A stretch of 64,000 nt of DNA, taken from assembly GCA_004194705.1 (NCBI GenBank), contig SADC01000910.1:248001-312000 (forward strand), given 5' to 3'. The position numbers and the translations under genes are program-made. The notes beneath the pieces are model-generated. The model was given only the letters and a program-made list of their open reading frames with translations, ran no database searches and had not been told where the DNA came from. Shown here one piece after another: positions 45,383-55,969 of this stretch (position 1 is its first letter; each line of letters begins with the position of its first letter). The DNA comes from Ditylenchus dipsaci. Lineage: Eukaryota; Nematoda; Chromadorea; Rhabditida; Anguinidae.

Positions 45383-47937
45383 TAGTGTTGGGGAATGGGG
45401 GGTCGCACGGGTTCCGGGTTCGAGTTTTCAGCCAAACCCGGGTTCCGGGTTACCCGCGGGTTTGCGGGTTTTCCTCAAAAACAAAAATTTTAGCAATTTT
45501 ATTGAAAATATCGCACAAATCAAACAATTAACAACATTTCAATAAGTAAAGTTAACATCATGAAGAGATCTGTTCAAGAATATGAGTTGCTCTGCGTTGA
45601 AGGGATCCAGCTGGCTCCTTTTGTAGTGGAACACATCTCTGGCGTGACTGAAAAGTTGCTCACTTGGCTGGGACGTAGAGGGAGCTGATAGGTAACGAAG
45701 AGCTGCCTTAGACAACACTGAAAAGCGCACCACGTTCTTCTGCCAGTAGATGAGCGGATCCGACTCCAACGGGATAGGCTTTTCAGCGTTATAAGCCACG
45801 ATTTCCTAAATGGAAATGTATCATTAAGCGAACGACTAAAGACATTTCAATTACTTACAAACTCCATATTCTGCATCCATGTATTAGCCGGGCGCGGGTT
45901 TCCCTCTTCCTGGTTGATATTTACCTGACGCGCAAAAAGACTTCTCGGTTTCTTCGCAGCCGGCTCATCCACAACTGTTGCAACATCCGTGATTTGTTCA
46001 AGCTGCACTTCTTTCATCGGTTGATAATCATTTGCGAGCCATTGCTGATCAAATGCCGGAATTCATTGCTGTCCACAACGCATTGGTCTTTGAATCGCGG
46101 ATCGAGAAAGAGCGCTAATCCGTAATTTCTGAAAAGCAGTAAAACAAAATGAACAATAGTAAGAAAAAGTTAACTTGTCACACTCCAACACATATAATCT
46201 CGACTGGATCTTCGCCATCAAAAGAGACTTCTCATTCTGCAGCTCCGGCACGCTTACCTCATTCACTTCTTTCAAAAGCATCCGAGAGATGGCGATTTTA
46301 AGTCCAAGGTGAGAATCTTCTTTACACATATCCCTTGTAAAAGCATCCGCTGGCTCGAGAAGATCAATAAGTTGTTTGAGAATTCGCCATTCGGTTCCAC
46401 TGAGAGCTTCGATTGCAGGCTCGTGACGACCGAAGAAGATTTCCACTGCTCTTCTTTGTTGAATGAGACGCTCCGCCATCGCCAAAGTGTAGTTCCACCG
46501 AGTCGCAATGTCCTTAAGCAAGAGAAAGTAAATCAGTTTTTTATCAATCATTATTACCTGTATGATGTTGTTCGTTGGAAGTTGGAGATCCTTTTGAATA
46601 TCTCGCAGATGATCCCTTGCAAGAGATCCACGAGACCCGCCAAAATGGCCCGCGATGCATCGGCAATTCTTAAGGCACTCTTCGATTGACGGACTTCCGG
46701 ACATGATGGTGGCCTTGACAGCAAGATTGATCTTATGCGCAGCACAGTAGGCATGTTCGAACGATCTTAAACAGTTTAAATACACGTTTGAAAGCCAAAA
46801 AACATATAAAGTTACCATCAAAAGCTTTTTCATATTCGCCGCTCCATCTCGAAGAAAGACGTGACATTTGCTCCTTGGAATGTTCCACTCTTCCAAGATC
46901 TTCTCGATGGCCCTGTTGATGTTTGCTCCGGTGTGGCTTCCTGGAAGTTCCCGAATCGCAAGAACGTACTTGACTCTTTTCCATTCAGCGTCAATTCCGT
47001 GAGAGGTTAGACTGAATGAAAAACTGTTAAACCAAAAGCAAAACGGTTAAACCAAAAGTTAATTACCTGATAAATGAGTGACCTGACTGCGACGTCCAGA
47101 TATCCGTTGTGAATGAGAGCGATTAACACATGTTCAGCTTTGACTTGAACAGACTGGTGACCGCTTCGTAGGCTCGCTGAAGAACGTACTCAGAATAATG
47201 CTCTCGCTTTTTGAGTTGCTCACTTGAATTGGTGCTGCTGAACAGAGAGATGAAAGAGCGCGATTCGATTAAGTTCAAGAAGACGCAGTTTTCAGCAACA
47301 TAGTTTATCACTCTCTTGTACAAAGAGCTCAATCCACCTGAATGAATACACATAAAGGTCAATCAACGCAAAAGAAGTACTAAGTAAGTACTGCTAACTT
47401 GATGGGCGAACGACGAATCTTTCGATTGCCAACACTTCTCCGAATTTGTCCTCTAGCATGTCGAACTTCTGCTTGTACTCCTCATGCTGCTTCAAATGCC
47501 GAATAAGAGTAGAGACGCTTCCATCAGAAATCTTCAGCTCGCACTTCTTCTGATTGTTTTCTCGGCAGGCATTGCACACGACAAAATCAGACTGCTTGCC
47601 CTGTTCCGTCGATTTCCTTTCGTAAAGATTGATTCGCCAAATGCTATGCATCTAAAAAGTGAAACGATAAATGAAACATAGATCAGAAACAGAACAAGCA
47701 GAACAAACACCAGCGACAGAAAAACAAAGTCAGAGGCAAAAAAAATTTTTTTAAATGAGTGCTATTTTTTTAATTGTGTTAGTTTTTTAAACAATTCAAC
47801 CATTTGTGAAGAAATCGACAACGGGTAACCGCGGGTTTTCAGATGTGAATAAACGGGTTTCGGGTTCGGTTTTTCCACAATTTCCGGGCTCGGGTTCCGG
47901 GTTTACCCGCGGGTTACCCGACCCGCCCCCAACACTA
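45383..47937 (-). mobile_element. hAT transposon, near complete, with GGGTTACCCGCGGGT arrays
   Basis: Terminal repeats TAGTGTTGGGG / CCCCCAACACTA. Target duplication GAAGTAAT (45375-45382) versus GAAGTAAC (47938-47945), 7 of 8 identical. Both ends carry arrays of GGGTTCCGGGTTACCCGCGG and GGGTTTCGGGTTCGG units (45410-45475, 47815-47925). The transposase gene fills the interior on the minus strand. This is the best candidate for an autonomous element in the window. Confidence 0.88.
45539..47651 (-). CDS. hAT transposase with BED zinc finger, several exons
   Basis: Cut-and-paste transposase. N-terminal BED finger at 47394-47651: CNAC, then CELKISDGSVSTLIRHLKQH with the paired histidine. Middle part at 46063-46896: CHVFLRDGAANMKK (catalytic aspartate region of the RNase H fold), CAAHKINLAVKATI (hAT signature near the second acidic site), DIATRWNYTLAMAERLIQQR (typical hAT W-N-S/T block). 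C-terminal dimerisation domain at 45539-45799: DPLIYWQ, SAPSTSQPSEQLFSHARDVF and LDPFNAEQLIFLNRSL. Introns separate the blocks. In the middle part a potential intron at 46757-46814 is read through by the open frame. Regions near 46900-47360 encode further pieces in other frames. Ac/ZBED-type affinity is likely. Whether it is intact depends on resolving short frame breaks. Confidence 0.82.
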
Positions 47938-48489
47938 GAAGTAACAGACCTTGGAGAATAAAAGAATAAAGACCTTGGGGAATAAAAGAATATGTTCAAT
48001 GATAGCAATGCGTCCATTGAGTGTGCAATTGCTTTTTGAGTGCGCAATAAATTAGGAAGTGCAAGGAAGTTCGTTCTGTCAGAAAATTTTCATTTGCTGT
48101 CAATTTCTGCTAAATTTTACCACGCAGCCCATTTTTCACGACCAAACCAAAATAGTTGTGTATATAATTGGTTATAAATTATGATATTGGCAGTGGCAGC
48201 GTCACTCTATAACTTTTTTCGATTATCAGTTATGGCCCGATATTATTTTAGTTTATGTATCCATTTATTTGGGATTTAAAAATTGTAATCGTCGACGGTT
48301 ACTATATGAGTCTTTTTCACTCCCTAGGCAAAACCCTTCGCGGGCACTCCCTCCTGAACACCCTTATCTGGGTAGCACACCGACCTCCCCAACTCCCATC
48401 TGGGCTGGATAGCCCACGCCCATGTTTTCTTTTACTACCGCTCTGGGTAGCTCATCCCCCTCACCCGTTAAGAATCACTCAGAACACAC
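47938..48489. other. No gene seen
   Basis: AT-rich followed by a C-rich stretch near 48350-48460 with GGGTAGCACACC and GGGTAGCTCATCC units, probably a transposon scrap. Confidence 0.35.
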
Positions 48490-48870
48490 TCCGGAATGGC
48501 CAAAAGCCAGAAAAACTGGTTTTTTGGGATTTAGCAAAAAGGAGGGGCAAACTTTTTACGAAAAAGGGATTGAGCTGATCAGACTTGCAATCTGATGGGC
48601 TTAATCGCTCGGAATTCTACAACCATTCATTCTAAAACAACTTCAAACTACTGCAAACCACACGTTTCTGGTCCATTCAGCCAATCGGACTAGAAATATG
48701 ATCCGCTCAATCGATTTTTCGCAAAAATTTCACCCTCCTTTAGTAGAACCCAAAAAACCATTCATTTTTGTCTTTCAGCCACTCCTGAGTAATTTCTGAA
48801 CCTAAAAAGTGCTTCATATACTCTCCGAGGTTTCTAGTTCGAATCCCGCCAGTACCAGACACTTTTTGAC
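48490..48870. mobile_element. MITE family Y copy with tRNA-like flank
   Basis: GGAATGGCCAAAAGCCAGAA at the left and a mirrored TTTCAGCCACTCC at the right; inside, GATTGAGCTGATCAGAC pairs with GATCCGCTCAATCGATT. The right flank (48827-48862) reads CGAGGTTTCTAGTTCGAATC, then CCGCC, a B-box-like block shared with the copy at 8440-9200. Confidence 0.6.
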
Positions 48871-49539
48871 AAAAGGTGGCACTTCTACAAAAAAGTGGCC
48901 CTTTTTTTGCCAAAAAGTGGCATTTTCTTGTATCGTCCTTATAAGAATGAAGACAAAAACGCCGATCTATCTAATTATTTACGAAACCGTAAAAGACAGA
49001 ACTATTTCTTGACGTAAGTGAAAATTAACTAACTACATAAATAAAAACAATGGTGCCTAGCAGGTTATGGCTGAAATGACTTTTGGCTAGAACAGGAAAA
49101 ATCCGAAAACAGTTTAATATACAACATTTTGGATATAACAGAGCAGAGTCATTTTAGCTCTAAAAAAGTCTATTTACATTTTGTCATATAAAAATTTTTT
49201 GCCTTTGTCTTCCTGTTGATTGAGTGGTGGTGCGGGATGCAAGTGCCGTTCTTCTCATGTAAATACAGCTTTTTTGCAAAATAAGCCTAGCAGTTAAGTT
49301 GTCTTGACAGTTTTTCCTAGAACAAAGTTCCTCCTAGAACAATCACACGTGAAATTTTTGATTATCCCTGAAACAAGCTAACAGCAACATCCACGATGAT
49401 GCTCTTTTCTAAACGAAATACTACCGTATTTCTTTTAATAGAATCTGATTAAAATCGTGTTGGAATTTAAGTAATCATCATTTTCCTTGTCGTCAACTTT
49501 GATTCAAAAAAGCAAGGATAATAAAAAATCAGTTAAAAG
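48871..49539. other. No gene seen
   Basis: AT-rich. A lone TACCGTATTTCTTTTAATAG near 49422 resembles a Tigger family W end without a partner. Confidence 0.4.
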
Positions 49540-49633
49540 TAGAGTTGTAGAAATTCCGGGAAATATAGAAAACCGGGAATATTCCCAATGTTCCCGGAAA
49601 TATTCCCGGGAATATTCTCATTGTACAACCCTA
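49540..49633. mobile_element. 94-bp hAT-type MITE
   Basis: Exact 8-bp target duplication GTTAAAAG (49532-49539, 49634-49641). Ends TAGAGTTGTA and TACAACCCTA. Nearly all of the interior is GGGAATATTCCCGGGA-type repeats, the motif also seen in the hAT element at 32693-33995. Confidence 0.88.
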
Positions 49634-49908
49634 GTTAAAAGTAACAACACAAAATACTCGGCAGAAACAAGTTATTAGAATAAAAACATAGAAGGGCATT
49701 AAAAATCTCAATTGTTCAGTATTGTAAAGAAGATGTAAAATATTTTTTTGGGTGTTGAAATTTCATGCAAATCATTTAGTTTTTACAAAATCTGTTGCTA
49801 TATATTTCACTTTTACTTTAAAATTCACAATGTAACAGCATCTAGCTAATAAATAAGCAAAAAATTATGCATTTAAATAACGATTTTCAATAAAACTTGT
49901 TCATTCAC

Positions 49909-50994
49909 TTAACTAATATTCAAAAAAGCATTAGCAGTAGGAGCAAGCAGTTCTTTTTCATTGTCAAACTTCTCCAAAGGAACAACTTTTTTAAGCTGGA
50001 CATGGTGGAAAGAGCGCACCAACTTGAACAGCAACCACTCCAAGACCACTAGACCCACAGCTCCAACAGCATATAAAATAGCCATTTGGATGAAAAAGTT
50101 AGACACCTCTTTTTTGCCGACCAACTTGTACTGACAAGCAGTGATAAACACTTCAAGCAAGGGCATGGTCGAAGCCACATGGATGTAATGCCCCACCTGG
50201 TACAGGCAATAGCCAATGCGTGCAATCTATCAATTAAATCGAAAAAAGTTAATTCGAATGAAAATTTTGTAAACTCCAATTTTTAGGAAAACTAAACAAG
50301 GAAGCTAAACTAACTGCCGTCTAGTTTTCAGAAAAATCCTCCTTTCCAAAAGTTACAAAACTTTTTTTCCAACGCCCCCTTTAAAGGACCATGCCCGTTA
50401 CCTGCAATGATATATCCTCAATAGCTTAGTTAAGCTTACCAAATTTTGCTTTGCCAAAACATACGTTTGCCGAATCTTGTTTTGCCAAGTCTCTCCTAGC
50501 CCGTTTGAATGCGCGTTGGACACCTATTTTATTGCGAAAATGATGGAGATTATTATTTTTTGAATTTGTTATTGTTTGTGAAATGAAGCTATTTAGGCTC
50601 TTAAAAAAATAAAATTGCCGGCGATGGGTATGGTCCTGTAATTTTCTTTAATTGTGTACTGAATTTTTTCAGTCACTTCACCGTAATTTCAAATAAAAAA
50701 GGTTTACATTGTAGATAGAAAAAACAACAACCAGATGAACTTTTTTGTAAGCAACACCTCCAAAAAGACCCAAAGCAAACAGGCTCACAATCCAGAGTGC
50801 GCGAGAGTTGTTTCTAGTGTCTGAGAGGTAAGCTTTGATCATTGAGATGACGCACTCAGTTAAAGCATACACCACAACAATCACCTAACAAACACTTATT
50901 AAGAATGTCAAAAAAATGTTCACAATACCTGATACTTATTTTCCCAAATATTTTTAAGGAGAGTTTTGTCAAAGCAGTGGCAGAAAGTGCTCAT
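49909..50994 (-). CDS. Four-pass membrane protein of unknown family, three exons
   Basis: Exons on the minus strand: 50929-50994 (MSTFCHCFDKTLLKNIWENK), 50708-50884 (VIVVVYALTECVISMIKAYL, then LWIVSLFALGLFGGVAY and VHLVVVFSIYN) and 49909-50226 (IARIGYCLYQVGHYIHVAS ... MAILYAVGAVGLVVLEWLLF, C-terminal tail, stop). All three join in phase 0 with GT-AG sites, for 186 residues with no frame break. About four hydrophobic segments and a short Cys-containing N-terminus are visible. I do not recognise the family; many small tetraspan proteins of nematodes look like this. Function cannot be stated. Confidence 0.7.
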
Positions 50995-51316
50995 TTTTGT
51001 GATTCAAAATAAAAATAATTTTTTGAAAATAATCTAAATGAATTAATTAGAATTTTATTGATATAAAAAGTAATTTAATGAAAGTTCAACACTTTATTGA
51101 TCGATTTTCAAAAACGCGAAAATGGCTGATCTCGCATATTAGCCCTTATTTTATAAAGAATATTTTCACCAGTCATTAGTGACTTTTGATTTGTTATAAA
51201 GGACTGACAACTGTAAGCAGTAAAAAACTTTTTTGAGAGTTGAATCAGCAGAAAAATTCGTTGAGAGAACTTTTTTTAGAAAAATTGGTTTTTATTATCA
51301 ATTTGTTTATTTGAAT
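50995..51316. other. Possible promoter side of the four-pass gene; nothing specific seen
   Basis: AT-rich 320 bp upstream of the start codon of the minus-strand gene. No motif was confidently recognised. Confidence 0.3.
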
Positions 51317-52287
51317 TAGAGTTGTATAATGGACGATTGTCCGGATAAATAGGACAATTGTCCGCCTATTTGTCCGGCTTTATAGAAATCGGACAAATAG
51401 AAATAAAAAATTTCATTAAAAAAACTTGTTTTCTAAGGACAGATTATTGCAATTTGCAATAAATCGGTAAATGACCAATAAATCTTTTCATGATAAATAG
51501 TTTATTAAGACTCTTCATTTATAATTTCCATATAAATTGCCGACCCTGAATTCATTACTGTTCATTACCGTACCGTACGGCCCTATCCTAGAAGAGCGGG
51601 CCAAATTTTGCCTTGGTCCCCCCTGTTGATTTTGATCAATTTTGCCTTGGTCCCCCCTGTTGTTTTTCCCACCATTGTATTTGGCGTTTTTCGGTCTTAA
51701 GTCATCGAGTTCTGTTAAAATCTTTCCCTACAAATCTTTCCCTGTAGTTTTTCGTTCTTTTTATTTGTATTCTACATGTGGGCAAATGACTACTCCAACA
51801 AGGGGTCTAGTAAAGAATGCGTTTCAATTTATTGCCTTAGTCCCTCCTGCTGTTTTTAAGGTGATCATTCAACCATATTCACCCTGATCACCATAATCCC
51901 AATGTTACCATAACCATAATGAACAAGGGGACCAAGCTGCTTTTCGCAAAAAAAGCAACAGGTACACCAAGGCGAAAGATGGAAACGTATTCTTTACTAG
52001 AGCTACTCCAACAAGCAAGTTATGAAAGAAGCCGGCTTGAATAAGAATTGTGTATGCGATTGGTTAGCCATGACTCGTGAAGTTTGCCAAAAGTAAGTTT
52101 GTTTTACTTGTTATAATTATATAGATTTTGAGTGTTTTAATAATGATATTGAATGATTTTTTGTTTGGCTTTGATGTTGATAAAGTTAGGTTGGAAATTT
52201 TCTATTTGTCCCTATTTGTCCGAATTTGTCCTATTTGTCCAGACAATTGTCCGGGTTTCTATTTGTCCGGACAATTGTACAACTCTA
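51317..52287. mobile_element. hAT-type nonautonomous element with GGACAATTGTCC arrays
   Basis: Exact 8-bp target duplication ATTTGAAT (51309-51316, 52288-52295). Ends TAGAGTTGTA and TACAACTCTA. Terminal arrays of CGGACAATTGTCCG and TATTTGTCCG units (51331-51395, 52195-52275). A family Z fragment (CCTTGGTCCCCCCTGTTG) is nested at 51580-51980. No transposase. Confidence 0.9.
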
Positions 52288-52493
52288 ATTTGAATAATCA
52301 TTATGCGTGAGAAAATCAGTGGTGTAAAATACAGGGTGTCTCAAGTATTTCAGCTTTTAAAGCTGATTTGAAAGGCCCACTAATTTTTTTATTTTCTTCC
52401 TAATTATACAAATTATAGGCTTTTCGACAGCCGCAAATCTTCAGTTTTGCTTGACACAAAAATAATTTTATTGAAATGGGACGCTAAGATTTA

Positions 52494-53231
52494 CAGGGTG
52501 GCCCAAATATTTTCAAGTATTTAAAATGATCATAACTTTTTGAATTCTCGCTACTTTGGCGAGATTTTTGGTCTTATTCGAAAGAGGAGACGATGAGAAC
52601 TTATTTGGTACCAAACTTGCATAAAAGCACTTCATCCGAGATAACAAAAAAGTTTAACAAAGGTTAACAACGATTTCCAATCAAATTACAATCAATTTCA
52701 AATTTCTTTCATTCTTGTTCAACACTTCGTCCTTGGACTTCAATGCAGCGGTGAAGGCGGCGTTCATAGGAGTCGATTGAGCGAGACACCATGTCCCAAG
52801 GCAAATTGTTGAACGCTTCTTCGATCCTTTGCTTCAGCTCCTCCAAATTGGCTGGTTGGACTCGATAGACTTGAGATTTTATCCAGCCCCAAAGGAAGAA
52901 GTCGCATGGTGTCAGATCTGGCGAATACGGCGGCCAAGGCATGTTTGGTGATCTTCTTCCCATACAGCGTCCTAAAGAGATGCTCAACAGACAATTCAAA
53001 CCAATCCAAAACCAACCTGGAAAATGTTCGTTAAGCCAGTCATTTGACTGAAAAATGAACCAAAACTTCGAAAATTCACCAAAAATCAGGGATCAAACAA
53101 AAAATGATGAACGATATGTAAAAAAATTCTCATCTTCTCCTTTTTCGAATAAGACCAAAATCTCGCCAAAGTAGCAAGAATTCAAAAAGTTATGACCATT
53201 TCAAATAGTTGGAAATATTTGGGCCACCCTG
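52494..53231 (-). mobile_element. Mariner element, internally deleted
   Basis: Ends CAGGGTGGCCCAAATATTTT and AAATATTTGGGCCACCCTG are inverted, with TA at 52492-52493 and 53232-53233. Longer inverted identity includes TTGGCGAGATTTTTGGTCTT and its complement. Only the C-terminal third of a transposase remains. Confidence 0.88.
52709..53015 (-). pseudogene. Mariner transposase C-terminal fragment
   Basis: Reads MPWPPYSPDLTPCDFFLWGW, then IKSQVYRVQPANLEELKQRI. This is the SPDL.P.DFFLWG block that carries the last catalytic aspartate in mariner DD34D enzymes. About 100 of roughly 345 residues remain, so it is inactive. A C-terminal tail with RLHRCIEVQG is retained. Confidence 0.85.
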
Positions 53232-53710
53232 TACTCATTTAAAGCAAACATGACATTTTCAATATGCAAATATTGAATATTGAAGCAAACATAAAATTCA
53301 AAGCAAAATTCAGGTTTTCGGGTTGAATTTTTAACGGAACTTTTTCTAAGAGCTATATTTAAAATATCATGCTTGCTTTAAATGAGCAAATCTCAGCGCC
53401 AAATTTCAGCAAAATGTTTTTTTGGTGAGAACGAAACTGGAGATTCACGACTTTCAAAAAAGTTAAAAGTTGTATTATTCAAATATACCGTAAAAGCTGT
53501 ACTATTTTTCAATCCTTCCAAACATTTAGGTCGATCTCGAGATTTCCGGGTCATTTGACCCTGTTAATAGAAAAATTTAAAGCGGTGGTAAATTTTATAG
53601 CCGGACGGTTCGAATAGCACTATGAGCATGCATACTTGATTTGACTATTTATTTCGATCGTTTTTACTTTTTTCTTTATTCATATTTATGACTTTTTTGA
53701 ATTTGTTACA
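53232..53710. other. No gene seen
   Basis: AT-rich. A second mariner-like end (ACAGGGTGTCTCAAGTATTT) at 52329, outside the mariner element, hints that the element is nested, but no matching right end was found here. Confidence 0.35.
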
Positions 53711-53861
53711 CAGTCGACGCTCTTTATAACGACACTGAAGGGATCGGCCAAAACTGAGTTGTTATAAAGAACGTCGTTTTGACGTAAATGAGGTCGTGCA
53801 TGACCAAGTAGCTGCTTTTACGAGCCGTTATAAAGAGCGTCGTTATAGAGAGCGTCGACTG
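53711..53861. mobile_element. Tigger-type MITE (CAGTCGACGCTC ends)
   Basis: CAGTCGACGCTCTTTATAAC and TATAGAGAGCGTCGACTG are inverted; the right arm contains an extra copy of TTATAAAGAGCGTCG. The right flank is TA; the left flank is CA. Confidence 0.7.
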
Positions 53862-54006
53862 TAATATGGTGTCAAAAGATAGAGATTAGTATCCGGTTGG
53901 TAGAGCTCAGAAAAACACAAAAGAGCAAAAAATCCGCTATACCGAAGATTGACTGTATCATATCCACATATTAGAACTATGTTCACAGCATTTGGAATTG
54001 CGCATA

Positions 54007-55012
54007 CAGTCGACTCTCGATAAACCGTCACCTCCAAAAGTTCGTTCCCGCCTAGGGTCCGACACTTTTTTTAGCTCAATTTTAAATTATATTTGCCAAA
54101 ACTGATTCGTCATTCTAGTTCGAAATATCGCAAGGATTCCGATTTTGCCGATCGTTTCTCGAAAAGTTAAAATTTTGACCATTAAGACACGCGCCTATCA
54201 ATAAGCCGTCACCCTATTTGAAAAATAGAGGATCCAACAAGACTATCAACGCAGGTATCAACGTTTAAGAAAAATCATAACTGAGTTGCAGGCCGAAACC
54301 TACTGAAATACCGGGAATTTTTTTTGCTAAATCGTTCACTTTCTCGATGAGAACTGCACATTTGTAAAAACTGTTATGTGCATCAGAAAGCTAAGTGAAC
54401 GCACTACGATCATGCCAGACAAAAAAATTTTAGCAGATAATTTTCGAGTAATAACTTTTTTCGGTAGCAATCTGACTCTGCCAAAACGATAAATTTGAAC
54501 TTTTGATTTTTTTAACTGCTTACATTTATAACAGAGCTTGATTTTTTCAAATCGAAAGCATAAACTTAGAGTTTACCAATGGTATCAAAAAACTCGAAGA
54601 CAGCTTACCTAAGGAAAGTTATAACTAAAAACAGAAAATGCCTTAATAAACAAAAAAATTTGGAATTTAAACGTTTTTTAAAACGAATTTGTCTCTATAC
54701 GAAGATCTCGATTTGGTCTTTTGACGTGTTTGACACGCCGTGCTCTAGGCTGAAATGTAAGTGCTCAAAGAGTCTATTATTAGAGAGGGATCTATTTTTA
54801 TAGGTTTTACCGTATGCTTACAATGTACAACGCTTTTTTTAAATTGTGAATGTTTTTCGCTAATCATTGGTTAGAATAAAGCTTACTCTTGGTTAAACTC
54901 ATCTTCGATATAAAAGCATCTAAGGCAGATCCGGAGGAGCGCAAGGGCTTGAGAGTTATAAATGCTAACACTCACTTACTTCAGACATGATTCCGAGCTA
55001 GATTCCTAATCA
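54007..55012. repeat. Partial Tigger MITEs and scraps, no gene
   Basis: 54007-54240 matches the left part of 40240-40616. A solitary family W end is near 54770-54815 (ATTAGAGAGGGATCTATTTT then a TACCGTAT-like end). 54900-54990 is a family X scrap. The frame at 54579-54803 crosses these and has no family features. Confidence 0.5.
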
Positions 55013-55014
55013 TA

Positions 55015-55256
55015 CCGTATTTTTCCTAATTACTTGAAATTCTCCAGTTACTCGACACCTTTTACTTTGACGACTTATATCTCAGCCAAGAAAAATTATT
55101 TTGCAAACCTGTTTTTTGCATTTTCTTAACTCCCACGAGCTCTGCTGATTCTGCTTTTTGGATTTTCACCCAAAAATCTTGAGATTGACAAATTTTTATG
55201 ATTTTCACTGATTGAAATAATAACTAGACATGTCGAGTTATTAGGAAAAATACGGT
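55015..55256. mobile_element. Tigger-type MITE family W, complete
   Basis: Ends CCGTATTTTTCCTAATTACT and TTATTAGGAAAAATACGG with TA on both sides (55013-55014, 55257-55258). The interior matches 40908-41158 in the GAGCTCTGCTGATTC region. Confidence 0.8.
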
Positions 55257-55969
55257 AAATGGATTTGGGGTTTTCGCCATTTCCATGCTAAAAAAAGATC
55301 GACCAAAACCTGCTTTGATCTCAAAATATCATGACGAAAAGTGCCTCCTATTATAATTTTCCCTCCAAAATACAACCTTCATTTCCTATCAAAGATGGTT
55401 CATTGACCATGAACTGCAAAATAAGTTTCCATAACTGCATCGAAAAATTTCGGGTGATGTAGACAGTGCATCAGTAACGTCGTCAAATATGGAAAAATGT
55501 AAATAGCGAAAATCTATTCAGTTTGATGTTTCTAAAAACAAATTTTATACTGGTTGAAAAAAAATTTTGGTTTGGTAAATCTTTTTGGTGGAAAAACAAA
55601 AACTTACAGACATAAAAAAAGCTTTCGGTGCACTTTCAATAACTTGAATAGTAAAAAGCTTAACTTTCAAAAAGCTGTACACACAAAAAATAAATTGGTT
55701 TAGCTCAAAATTTCCCAAATTTCAAAACTTTTCCAGACACATTTTTGTGGTATTACGTAATTCATTTTTTCTATTTTCAACTTCAATAATAAAAGTTTTG
55801 ATCTTTTTTCTGACTTTATTTTATAGATTGTTTTTAAGTTTGCTGTATAAACACAAGTTATGTCCATTTTCCTTGCATATTTAAAACATTTTTTGCTCAA
55901 AAGCATAGTCTAGCTAGTTTATTTTACGAAAAAGATTCAATTAGAGTCGGTAATCTTATTTTTTTAAAT

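Noticed and set aside
48255..48578. 107-residue frame on the plus strand
   Set aside because: It crosses the C-rich scrap and the family Y MITE edge; no family features.
55700..55906. Minus-strand 68-residue lysine-rich frame upstream of the pectate lyase
   Set aside because: AT-rich chance frame without conserved features.
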